From: Paramecium sonneborni
Taxonomy: Eukaryota; Ciliophora; Oligohymenophorea; Peniculida; Parameciidae
Length of the DNA: 64,000 nucleotides
Reading direction: 5' to 3'
Assembly: GCA_905182985.1 (NCBI GenBank)
Contig: CAJJDN010000021.1
Span: 528,802-592,801, forward strand
Part shown: piece after piece, positions 54,435 to 64,000 of the stretch
Layout of the letters: each line of letters starts with the position of its first letter
How positions within the stretch are numbered: position 1 is the first letter of the stretch
Translations under genes and position numbers: made by a program
Notes under the pieces: model-generated
What the model was told of the DNA's origin: nothing
The model's database searches: none
Seen by the model: the letters and a program-made list of their open reading frames with translations, nothing else

Positions 54435-55795
54435 ATGAGTTAAGAATAAATTGAATAGGTAAATGATGAAAATCAAGAATAATAAAATGATGAAGACCCT
54501 TAGTAAGACTAAAATGAAGAATAAATAAAAGATCCTGAATAAGTAGAATAGCTTTAAGAAGAAGAACCTGAAAAACCTCCAGAAGAGGATGAAGAAACTA
54601 GACGGTTACGATTAGAAAGAGAAGAATAAGAAAGAAAAGAGAGGGAAGAAAGAGAAGAGTAAGAAAGAAAAGAAAGAGAAGAAAGAGCAGAATAAGAAAG
54701 GATTGCTAGAGAAGAATATGAAGCTAAATTAAAAGAAGACACTGCTAAATTTAATGAATTAGTTTTATAAGGAATTTCAGGTTTAAGTAAAACTTAAACT
54801 GTTTATGCATATGTTAAATTAACACTTGCAGAAAAAGACATTGATAGGATATTTTAAATTAATCATTTGAATCTTAGATATATTGATATCTCATAAAATA
54901 GAATTGTAGATATTACAAATCTTTTACCATTAAAGTAAATCTAATTTTAAATACTTTAGATATCTGGTTTCATTAAATGCTTCTAAAAATGAAATTAATA
55001 CACTTTCATATTTTTAAGATCCTGAAACATTTCCATACTTATAATACTTAAATCTCTCAACCAATAAGATTAAATCACTTGTTACTATTTAATTGAAAAG
55101 ATTAAGAAGATTAAATTTAATAGAAAATGAAATTGTAACAGCAAATGAATTTGAAGGACATTAAAATCTTGAAATTTTAGAATTAGGTAAAAATAAACTT
55201 AAAACTACTGATGGATTAATAGATATGCCATTATTAAAAGTATTTGTTTTTTTAATAATTATAATAGGAATTATATTTATAAGGAAATGAACTTAAAGAT
55301 TTTAGATCTTTAAACAATTTGCCATCTTTATTAAAGTTGAATGTAAGAGCAAATAAAATTACTAAAATTAAAACTCCTGTTATTTAGTTTCCATAATTAT
55401 ATTATTTGAATCTAAGAGAGAATTAATTAGCAAAATTTGATGATTTAAAAAAAATTGCTAAAATAAGAACAATAACAACAATTAATTTATTGGCAAATCC
55501 AATAGTAGATGAAATGGGGGCTGATAATTTTAAATAAGAAATTATAATGTTTTATTTCCATTTTTTGAAAATAAATAAAGTAGATATAACAAAAGAAGAT
55601 TATGATGAAGCTGCTCGAGTATTATAGGAAAGAAGAGATGAAGAAGAAAGAAAAAGAGTTGAAGAAGAATAAGCAAGAGAAGAAGCTAGATTAGCAGAAG
55701 AAGCAAGATTAGCAGAAGAAGCAAAATTAGCTGAAGAAGCTCGTTAAGCAGAAGGAGCAAAAGAAGGAGAATAACCTGAAGTAGCTGAATAATGA
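54435..55795 (+). CDS. LRRC23: LRRC23-like axonemal leucine-rich-repeat protein, 435 aa
   Basis: Introns of 25 and 28 nt give exactly 436 codons (the last sense codon is TAA, read as Gln, before TGA). An acidic and Arg/Glu-rich N-terminus precedes the hallmark segment GISGLSKTQTVYAYVKLTLA, then seven or eight LRRs: LRYIDISQNRIVDITNL, LQYLNLSTNKIKSL, LEILELGKNKLKTTDGLIDM, LKELYLQGNELKD, and LYYLNLRENQLAKFDDL. The tail is an Ala/Glu coiled coil of near-repeats (EEARLAEEAKLAEEA). LRRC23 is a radial-spoke component (RS3 head) needed for ciliary motility in animals, which fits a ciliate. The antisense frame across the Glu/Arg-rich part is a shadow. Confidence 0.9.
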
Positions 55796-56128
55796 AACAT
55801 TAATTGAATTCATCATTTAAGATAATTTTTTACATTTTTTAAAATTACTCAAAAATCGTTTATTTTTTAATCCTTATAATTTATATAAGGTATTATAGTA
55901 TATCATCAAAAGTAATTATAATGATTTTTTTGAGAATTAAAAAATAAATTTTATCTCTTAGTTTTGTAATTCCTATCAGTTAATATATTTTTCTGTTAAC
56001 TTTTGTCATCTATTATATAAATTTATCAACTAGTAATTGTTTTGATTTGATGATAATTATTTTAATTATAAAAAATAACGCAAAATCCATTACAAGAGTG
56101 GCATTGAAATCATACTATTCAAACTTCT
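55796..56128. other. 333-bp spacer
   Basis: AT-rich and without protein-like frames. It presumably holds the LRRC23 3' end and the promoter of the gene at 56129. A plus-strand standard-code ORF beginning at 56047 overlaps the next gene in the wrong frame and is not real. Confidence 0.6.
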
Positions 56129-56905
56129 ATGTTAATATTAAACAAAAATATGTTGTATTCTTAACATCCTTGCTACTACTTTCCATTCTATTAGCCATAA
56201 GTAGTATATCCAGTCTATTATTTCCAAATGTAGAATTGTATTCAATAAGAACCTCATGTTGAACAATCATAAAGTTCCATAAATGATAATCTGCCATCTA
56301 GTAGTTAGTAATCTAACTATGATACGGATGAATTAGAAGTCGAAAAGAAAGATGAGAGTTTATACTTAAAAAAAGAAACAAAAAAATAAAGAAACTTAGT
56401 AAATGAGAAAAAAAAAGTTATAAAAGATGCCAAATTTAAGGATGTATTAGACTCTACTAATCTACATAAAAATTTTACTAAAGCATTAGTAGCTTATGCG
56501 ATAAGACAACAATTCATTATTTATAAATTGTTAGGAGAAACTAAAGGATAATCATTTCTTGAATTAATGCATTCTGTTAAAAATAAACTCTGTAACCTTG
56601 CTCACATCTTGTAATTTACTAAAAATGATGAATTCTTGAAAGCATTTCGAACTTTAGGGTATCAATTTTAACAATATATTTAGATTTATTTTCCTTAAAA
56701 AAGAATCAGTTTCTTATATCTACAATTCCAAAATTCAGTAAAAGACAAGTCATTTGAAGCACAAAGCCATAATTAAGAAAACTCTTCTAAAAATTTGAAG
56801 TTCATTAAATTTATATAAATTCTCCACTTATATATTACCATATTAATAAAAAACATTAAATTTGGTTTCATATAAACTAAATCTATATTATTGTAAAAAT
56901 CATGA
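56129..56905 (+). CDS. hypothetical protein with a Tyr/Pro/Gln-rich start, 258 aa, intronless
   Basis: 259 codons from ATG 56129 to TGA 56903-56905; the frame is closed upstream by a TGA. The N-terminus is aromatic (QHPCYYFPFYQPQVVYPVYY), followed by a Ser/Gln/charged linker and a helical region (KFKDVLDSTNLHKNFTKALV; AYAIRQQFIIYKLLGE; FLKAFRTLGYQFQQYIQIYF). The last 30 or so residues are Ile/Lys-rich and less convincing, so the true end could be earlier. No family recognised. Its stop codon abuts the stop codon of the opposing gene: TGATCA at 56903-56908 serves both. Confidence 0.6.
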
Positions 56906-57884
56906 TCATGCAGAATGAATTTGATTCATCAACACTATATTATGTAAATCATTCAACCAATTAATATAGTTTGTTTATTCCGAAAGAATAGCTAATAATT
57001 CTAAATAATAAGCATCTTCTGCTATAAATCCAAAAGCATTTAAATACTTAACTAGATTTGTTTATAATGGCTAAATATCTATATATATTTATACATCTGA
57101 TAAATTTAATATATTTGCTCTATATGAATCTGAATACTCATCTACTATTTGTAATAATTTTTAATGCCATTCTTATCTCCAATTGATATTATCAAGAACA
57201 GAAACATCCTTAAATTCTATGCATCCAGAACTAATTAACATTGTCATTAACATAACTTAATCTAATTAAGGTGTTTCTATAGTAACAACAGCTTGAACAG
57301 GAGTTTCTGCGAAAAATTCCAAACCCAAAGGATTTAATTTATCAAGTCTTAAATTTATCATATCTTCTCTTAAGTCTTCTTCTTCATGCTCTAATTGAGT
57401 TTAAAAATAATAAAACTTAAAGCTGGAGAATCTAATTTAGTATAATTGAAATATTCATCAAATCTATCTAACTCATGCAAAGCTAGTTTTTTTTTCTATT
57501 TTTCTCTTAATGCTTTTTATCTAGGGAAAATTGTTATTGCAAATTCTTATTCATCAATATTTTTGTATAACTATGTCAATTAATGATATGAACGTATATC
57601 ATATTTTTTTTTTATCATAAAATCCTAACTTTTGTAATTTAGAGATATACTTTCATTTCTTTAGTCACTTGTTAAATTAATTCTAAATTTTTAGATTAGA
57701 AATCTAATTCTCTCTTTAATTAAAAGATGGATTTGGCCATATACTTAATTCCTATCGATTTATTATTCTACTTCATATACTCACATAGTTATTCATATTT
57801 AGAATTTTAGAATTTAGCATTCAATTGTTAAATTGGATTAATTGAAGAGAATCTAGCCAGAATTTTATTAACAATAAAAATCAT
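56906..57884 (-). CDS. hypothetical protein, 308 aa, two introns
   Basis: Introns of 26 and 26 nt give exactly 309 codons; the first is placed so that a run of ten A residues stays in frame. Reads MIFIVNKILARFSSINPIQQ, a basic helical part (FPRQKALREKQKKKLALHEL), an acidic helix (HEEEDLREDMINLRLDKLNP) and a globular-looking C-terminal half (TPVQAVVTIETPQLDQVMLM; FIAEDAYYLELLAILSEQ). No family recognised. The ATG (57884-57882) overlaps the TGA of the upstream same-strand gene as ATGA, so the two could be parts of a single misread gene. Confidence 0.65.
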
Positions 57885-58310
57885 TAATATTTTAGTTTAT
57901 ATTATACAATTTCTAAGTTTTTATTTATTTCTTCTGATATATATTTTAAATCTGTATACATATCTCAAATTCAAAGCTATAAAGAGGTAAAACAAAAATT
58001 TCTAATAATTTGTTACAATAAATTAATTACTTCATAAAATTTTTAACCTCCATAATAAGTAGGTTTATCTTTAACTTTTAAGAATCCAGATATATCAACA
58101 TCAACTATTTGATTGCCTATGAACAATTTAAAAATTTTATTATTAATCTTTAAATTCTTATGTTAATAATTAAGACCTATTTATCTAACTATGAAATTTC
58201 AATGTTGGATTAAATATGTCCTAATTTATTTTAGATATCATTAATTATATTTAATTTAGAAATTCTTTACAAACAGAATAGATTTTATAATAAATATTTT
58301 AAATTTTAAA
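57881..58310 (-). CDS. small hypothetical gene, 5' end unresolved
   Basis: Exon-like stretches read NKLGHIQSNIEISQLDKQ, then, after a possible 20-nt intron, FKLFIGNQIVDVDISGFL and KVKDKPTYYGGQKFYEVI, then, after a possible 30-nt intron that removes two TGAs, YTDLKYISEEINKNLEIVQY, with TGA at 57881-57883. Codon composition in the middle (GTT GAT GTT GAT, GGA, CCT) is clearly coding. No ATG is found in the most 5' frame, so the start and first intron are unknown. The right boundary given is approximate. Confidence 0.4.
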
Positions 58311-58904
58311 ATAATATACAAAGAAGGAACTAAAGAAATTATTTACTTCATTTATATGGCAAGCTTACATCAAAATATTAAAAATAAATATTTTATAATC
58401 AAGTCTTTCATTGAGAATCTTTATACTTCTATTTATTACACTTTCCTCCTTACTCAAAATTATTTTGCAAAACTTTACTTTTTTCTACCATTATATATTA
58501 ACCATAACTTTCTTTAATATCGATATTATAATTAATCTTTTATCTTTCTTTCTTCATCATTAGATATTCATTCAAAAAAGTCATGTTAGCAATTCTAATA
58601 AATTATATTGAAAAAAGTTCTACAATTTTACTTTTTATTATTGCTATTTCTGAAGTTTAATTTTCTTAGATTTTTAAATTTTGTAAAAAAACTCTTTATT
58701 GAAATCAATACAAATTTCTTTCCATGTTTCATCAATAAATTTGGAGACTTTGTTAAATATCTGTATGATTTAATTGTCAGTTTAATCTGTTGCGTTTAAA
58801 TAATAATCTTCAAAAAGTATAGTTGTTTTCCTATAGAAACTATATATTCAATGGCTGATAATTTGCTTGCATATATAAAAAATAATAATTAAAAATAAAA
58901 ATTA
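58311..58904. other. about 600-bp spacer
   Basis: AT-rich with polypyrimidine runs. It contains a plus-strand ORF at 58608-58799 (MKKVLQFYFLLLLFLKFNFL) that is low-complexity and has no coding-like codon pattern. It presumably holds the 5' end of the uncertain gene to the left and the 3' flank of the receptor gene to the right. Confidence 0.5.
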
Positions 58905-59954
58905 TCAAATATCTTAAAGATTTTCGAAACTATTAGATAATTAGCTACTTTTGAGTTCACTTTAATCATTATTATTTGAGAAAAAAGTTCTTGTTTTTTG
59001 ATAATCTAAATTCTCCCTTTCTAATTAATTTAATTTCCTTCTCATCTAATAACTGTTGAACCAATAAACAAGACTGTTAAAGAATCCTTACAAGAAACTA
59101 GCTCCATATTATAAAATTCTTATGTAATAATAGGGCCCAGCTTATTTTATAAAGTAATCTTATTATATTTACTCAATCCATCCATTTTTGAATACAAAAA
59201 TCAGAAAAACTATTTGAGAAGGCAACCAACAAATAAATAATGCCAATGGATAGAGTATTAAATTACGTGCAAACATCAATTGAATATTTATTTGTTTATT
59301 TAATAATTCGTATTAACTCTTTATTCTTTTTATCTTAAAATATGTTCTCAATATGAAATACACAGATATTAATACTGAAGTTAGTAGTGGTAGGTAGAAT
59401 AAAATAAGATTTAGATATAAACTTAAACTTCTATTCTTTTGAATTGATTTATCTTGGTCATTTGAACTAATGGAACAAGTAGCAGGAACTTTTTAAGGAG
59501 TAGGAGCATAAGATTAAAAAAATAATGGAACTGTAGCCATCAACAAAGGAACAGTAAAACCTATTCAGAAGTAAGAGATACCTATAGCGAAAATGAATTT
59601 TTCATATCTTTCAAAATAAATCAATTTCTTTTATCCTTTTGTAATTGATATATAAAGGAAATAAGAGATAGAAGTGCTCCAAAGAAAGGCACAAATAGTG
59701 GCAAATTAAGTTAAAACTCCTTGAATTGTGCATCTATATAAATTTCGATTAAAAAACCTTGTGACATCATAACCTTCAAAAGAGGGTTCTACATATAGGA
59801 GCAATCCAAAAGCATAAAAACAATCTGATATAGAGAGACAAGCAACGATTCTTTAAGCAAATACTTTAAGGTTATCAAAAAAGAATAAATGAGTTAACAT
59901 AAGTGTTGATCCTGCGATAGATAGAGAAATGCATACATAAAATAATATTATCAT
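58905..59954 (-). CDS. seven-transmembrane receptor, class E (cAMP-receptor-like) GPCR, 342 aa
   Basis: One 21-nt intron gives exactly 343 codons. Seven hydrophobic helices are visible. Family features: SLSIAGSTLMLTHLFFF in helix 1, QRIVACLSISDCFYAFG in helix 2, a Cys in CTIQGVLTQFATICAFLWST at helix 3 (compare C-IQG-Q-F-SFLW of cAMP-receptor-like proteins), SLYLNLILFYLPLLTSVLIS in helix 5, LILYPLALFICWLPSQIV in helix 6 and FLQGFFNSLVYWFNS in helix 7 (equivalent of the helix-7 NS-VY motif). A basic then Ser/Asn-rich cytoplasmic tail of about 55 residues follows. It should sense an external signal at the cell surface; the ligand is unknown. Divergent from the gene at 60049, 94 bp away. Confidence 0.8.
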
Positions 59955-60048
59955 TAAAATAATGTATAATAATACAAGTCCAATAAGACATTAGATAATT
60001 TAAGGTCATCCAAATAAGTCAGTATCTCCAGTTTCAAAGTTTTAAATA

Positions 60049-61918
60049 ATGGGAAACCTTCAACCACCTCCTGGAATGAAAACTGTTCTTAAACCTAAAG
60101 TCTATGAAGTAGTTGAAGTACCTCTTAATCATTATACGTCTGTACCAACATTCTAAAGTCCTCAATAATTGTAATATGATCAAGAGTTGTAAAGAAAGAT
60201 TAGATAAGTGGAATAGGAATCTTTTATTTGTAGATAGAAAATTGAATAAGATTAAAAAAATGATAAATTTTAACAGCTCAATGAAAAAATTAGATAACAA
60301 TAATTAGAAATTGAAAGACTTAAATCATTTAATGATCCAAACCAAAGATTACTTAAAGAATAATGTGATTATTATTTTAATCAATCTTAGTAGGCAGAAT
60401 TGGAGAAAAATGTAAGAAATTATTATTCATATTCTTTTATAGGAATTGATCGTAAGACTTAAATAGAATGAGTAATAAATGTAAAAGATGTAACAATAGT
60501 AATTTCATAATGGTGAGAGAGATGCTAAATATCATCAGTTACTTAATGAACATGAATAATTAAAATAGAAGTATTAGATTCTTGAATCATAATCACAATA
60601 ATAAATAGATAAATAAAAAAGTGATTATGATAGAATCTACAATTAACATTTCTCATAAATCAAATAGAAGTAAATAATGAATAAATTATTCAAATAGTTC
60701 TGAAATAAGAAGTAAGTAGTTTGATGATTAGATAATGAAATTATAAGAAGAATTAGATAATGCTATTAGTGAGGCTGAAGTTTGGAGATAAAAATATCAT
60801 AAAGAAGAACTTAATTAAATGAATTATACAAAAAGAATTAATGAATTAGAATTGATTAATTTACATCAGATTAAAGAAATTGAAAGACTATAACAATAAA
60901 ACATAATCAAATAATAAGAAAATGACTCTCTTTAATAAAAAATTACTTATTTAGAATTCAATTATTAGCAAATCTCATCTTAAGGATTAGATAGTGAAAT
61001 TAAAAGACTTAAAGAATAACTTGAATGTAGATAAAGAGAAATTGATGATTTAAAAAGAAGAAATACTGAAATTGAACAAAATGTTCTTAAATTGAAAGAT
61101 CATGAAATTTAAATGGAAATTATTAAATAAAGAGTATAAATATTCATATTATATGTAGAATTAATCATTTGAGAATTAATTGTAAGAATCTGATAGATTT
61201 AAACATCAATATACTTCTTAACTTATTGAATTAGACGAATTACGCAATAAATCTATGAGATTGGAGAATTGTGTTAATGATCTTAGAAGAAATGAATATA
61301 GATAATAAGCAGAAATAAATAGATTAAATGATTTAGTAAGAGTCAAGGATGAAGAGATCAATAAAGTATAAATAGACTATAAAAAAAATATGGCTAATAT
61401 GACTTAACAAATGAATTCTTTCAGATCATTATTGTAATCAAAATTATATATATCTATCATAGTGAAAGAGACATTGATACATTGAATATGAATAGAAATA
61501 GATAGGATATGGAAAATAAAGAATTCATTGATTAAAAAATTGAGTAATTAATTGATGAGCTGAATCTGGTTAAAAAAGATAGAGAATAATTATAATTGGC
61601 TTGTTCTCAATTAACTTAGACTAAACTTGGTTTAGAAAATAGAATCATTGTTTTATAAGGAGAAATTGATAGATTAAATTAATTAGTTAAAACACAAAAC
61701 AATGAAATTAATCATCACTTACAAACATTAGAATTATAGAATGATTAAATTGAATAATTTAGACAATAAAATGAACTTTTCAAAAAAGAGATGGATGTAA
61801 TCAAATTTTATTATTTTAGCTTTTTAAAACGAATTCTAATTCAAACTTCTTTTTAACAGGATCATAAAAAAAGTTTGATTTTGTTCCAAATCAACATTCA
61901 GATTCTAACTGGAATTGA
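60049..61918 (+). CDS. long coiled-coil protein, 577 aa, five introns
   Basis: Introns of 31, 28, 25, 29 and 23 nt give exactly 578 codons. The start MGNLQPPPGMKTVLKPKVYE is Pro-rich; the Gly at position 2 permits myristoylation, but the context is weak. From about residue 60 nearly everything is heptad-rich coiled coil (KNDKFQQLNEKIRQQQLEIE; AISEAEVWRQKYHKEEL; LQTLELQNDQIEQFRQQ). The C-terminus turns polar/aromatic (GSQKKFDFVPNQHSDSNWN). A structural protein of basal bodies, cortex or cilia is a reasonable guess, but no family was recognised. Confidence 0.8.
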
Positions 61919-62437
61919 TGATTTAAAATAATATTAACTTAGTAAGAAGGATATTTTTTACTATCTTTAAATATAAAGAAAAAAACAAAATATTTCTATC
62001 TTTTTTTTTAAGAGCATTTTTCATAAATCAATATATTTTTGATTTTATTTTAGAATAATAAGAAAAATTAAAATTAATAATTTTAATTTCTAAAATGATG
62101 GATCTGCTCATTAATTCTATACTTTGACATAGGAAATAATAACAATGGAATTTTTAAAGAGAGTAATAAATTCAAAATATTCCTAAATTTATCTATAATT
62201 TTATATATAATTTATTATGAATATTTCCATAAATTAGATAATTTTATAAAAATAAATATAAAAATTAAAAAACTAATAAAATATAGTTTGGATACAGTTA
62301 ATGTTTAATTCTAATTAATGGATCCTAAGTAATGTATTAGTAATTAAAAAAATGAAAATAATTAATTTCTGCAAAAAAAAATGTTTAACTTTTAATATTA
62401 ATAATTTATTGATTAGTAAAAATAAGGAATATTTATA
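61919..62437. other. 519-bp spacer
   Basis: Very AT-rich, no protein-like frame of useful length on either strand. It should contain the 3' flank of the coiled-coil gene and the promoter of the histidine kinase. Confidence 0.6.
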
Positions 62438-64000
62438 ATGAAAGACAGATAATTCTTAAGAGGTTAAATATTACATTGTCTAACTTTTTGTTATTCAATT
62501 TATTTCTATACAATACGAAATGAAACGATTAATCTGATTTGCATGATAATTGCAAGCATAATTTAAATAGCTATGTTTGTTTTGAGATTTAACAATTTAT
62601 AAGTCAAGGTAGTCGGAATTATACTATGTATTTAAATAGATTTGATCTGCTTGATTATTTTAAATGTTGCAAATCTCAATGTGACAACATATGCATAATT
62701 AATATGGAGCCTACACATATCAAAGGACTTATTCAAATAAATTGTGCCATAAAAATATTATTTAATTAATCCTCGTACTCTATGTAATGGCACCACCTTA
62801 ATAGTAATAATATTTTAGTAATTGTATACTCATTTGTAAACAAATTTCAGTGTTGAATCTCCGTAATTAATACTCTGTTTGATTATGTCAATAATTGATA
62901 ATGCAAATTTTAAAGAGAATAAAACATTGAGAATTTAGGAGATAACAATTCCACCACTTGACACTGGAACAGTGAATAAATTAGATGGAGTAGCCAAAAG
63001 AGCAATTTCAATAGTATCCCAACTTTCATAAGATCAGTCAAAAGAAGGACTTCGAAAAGGGTATGATGATTTTAGTTTTAATTAATAACAGTGTATAAAT
63101 CCAGAAATAATTTAAAATTCTTTAGAATATTTTTAAGAAGGATTGATAGTATTAAATGTTTAAGATGAATAAAATAACATTTATAAAATATCATACATGA
63201 ATAATGCAACAAGGATTCTTTTTGGAAAAGATTAAGAGATAGATATATTATTTATTTTGGAAAGCTTACAATCTTTACATTTGTAAAATTAGGAATATGT
63301 TGAAGATTAAAATTAAAGGAGAGATTCTGTTCAGTAAAAGCTTGGAAATATTTCAAATTCAAAATTGAGCAAATCTTTATTTATGTTTTGTTCATTGAAG
63401 TAGCCTTTAGTTGATATATCTTTGTGTGAGAGAAATTAAACTTTTAGTATGAAAGACTTATTGGAAAAGATCGTGAAGACAAGGAGAGAAGATTCAATAA
63501 TAGTGAATACTCATATTGATTTTAGTTAATTGGAGAATCAAAAAGTAATAAAGAAATCTTAGAATTTAACATATTCAAGATAAGATACAGATAGATTAAT
63601 GGAATTTTAATTAACTTTATTAAAAGAGAAGAATATTTTAATAATTTGTAGAGATGTGACTCATCGTTAAAAGATTCGATATTTAAGAGAATATGATATT
63701 TAGAAATCTAAAATGCTTTCATTTGTGAGTCATGAATATAGATAACCTTTAGGATGCATAATATAGATGATTGAATGTGCTTTATAATAAAAGGCGATAA
63801 AAAAAAATTTAGAAATAAGTGAAGATTTGTAAGCAGCATTGGATAATTCAAAATATATGTTGAATTTATCTAATGATTTATTAGATTTAGCTTAAATAAA
63901 GAATGGAAAGTTTAAAATATAGAAAGTACCATTTAATTTAGAGAAATTGATAGGAGATTCAATAAAGATGTTTTCATTGAAAGCAAAAATAAAGGATTTG
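62438..64000 (+). CDS. sensor histidine kinase, 5' part (window ends inside the gene)
   Basis: 521 codons with no intron, frame open to the edge. The N-terminal third holds about six hydrophobic helices (TINLICMIIASIIQIAMFVL; VVGIILCIQIDLICLIILNV). A PAS-like segment follows (EYFQEGLIVLNVQDEQNNIY), then the His box KMLSFVSHEYRQPLGCIIQM with an intact acceptor His and the second dimerisation helix (NSKYMLNLSNDLLDLAQIKN). The ATP-binding and any receiver domain lie beyond 64000. It has the same plan as the hybrid kinase at 31882-34233, so the two are paralogues about 30 kb apart. Confidence 0.88.

Noticed and set aside
54554..54742. Minus-strand ORF rich in Ser/Leu
   Set aside because: It is the antisense of the Glu/Arg repeats of the LRRC23 gene; the sense strand has the conserved LRR protein.
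56047..56262. Plus-strand hydrophobic ORF
   Set aside because: Wrong frame: the overlapping frame from 56129 carries the Tyr/Pro/Gln-rich coding sequence that continues for 258 residues.
58608..58799. Plus-strand ORF of mostly Phe/Leu/Lys
   Set aside because: Low-complexity AT-rich sequence without coding-like codons; probably chance.
60034..60307. ORFs on both strands at the start of the coiled-coil gene
   Set aside because: Out-of-frame shadows; the frame from 60049 with five introns is consistent throughout.

Overview
The window looks like macronuclear DNA of a Paramecium-type ciliate. It is very AT-rich. Genes only read through if TAA and TAG are Gln and TGA is the sole stop. Introns are tiny (about 20-31 nt, GT...AG), and for most of the completed models I checked, removing them gives a reading frame divisible by three. 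Genes are packed on both strands with gaps of tens to a few hundred bases. A trichocyst-matrix-type protein is present. Standard-code ORF calling shreds every gene, so all models here were rebuilt by hand with the ciliate code and intron removal. Percent identities and domain scores were not computed.

Layout. 1-4275: a fragment with an in-frame TGA, a hypothetical gene, a lipid-anchored calcium-dependent protein kinase (CDPK) and about 1 kb without a coherent gene. 4276-12653 (-) and 20891-29258 (+): two paralogous giant surface proteins of roughly 2,700 aa (LamG-like head, Cys-rich repeats, beta-helix-like body, multi-pass membrane tail). Between them lie a secreted lectin-like/charged protein, a Kelch-phosphatase (PPKL) with degenerate catalytic motifs, an unknown protein and splicing factor SF3A1. 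29341-34233: a Lifeguard/TMBIM-like membrane protein, a Kelch propeller protein and a hybrid sensor histidine kinase. 34334-41310: two tandem multi-TM paralogues with Gln-rich tails, a trichocyst matrix protein and a broken gene. This block is interrupted by two single-N junctions, each flanked by a long direct repeat that looks like unmerged contig overlap. 41311-43130: the longest gene-free stretch. 43131-55795: a small lipid-anchored protein with a PP1-docking motif, V-ATPase subunit A, a coiled-coil protein, a PH-domain pseudokinase, a Nup155-like nucleoporin, a small unknown, a Cdc20/Cdh1 APC/C activator and radial-spoke protein LRRC23. 56129-64000: unknown proteins in convergent and overlapping arrangement, a class-E (cAMP-receptor-like) GPCR, a long coiled-coil protein and the 5' part of a second histidine kinase.

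There is no operon logic; this is ordinary eukaryotic gene order. Themes that recur are signalling at the membrane (CDPK, two histidine kinases, GPCR, the PP1-docking protein), degenerate enzymes (PPKL phosphatase, PH pseudokinase), and ciliate cell-surface/secretory biology (giant surface proteins, trichocyst protein, axonemal LRRC23). I found no tRNA, rRNA, transposon, telomere repeat or CRISPR array.
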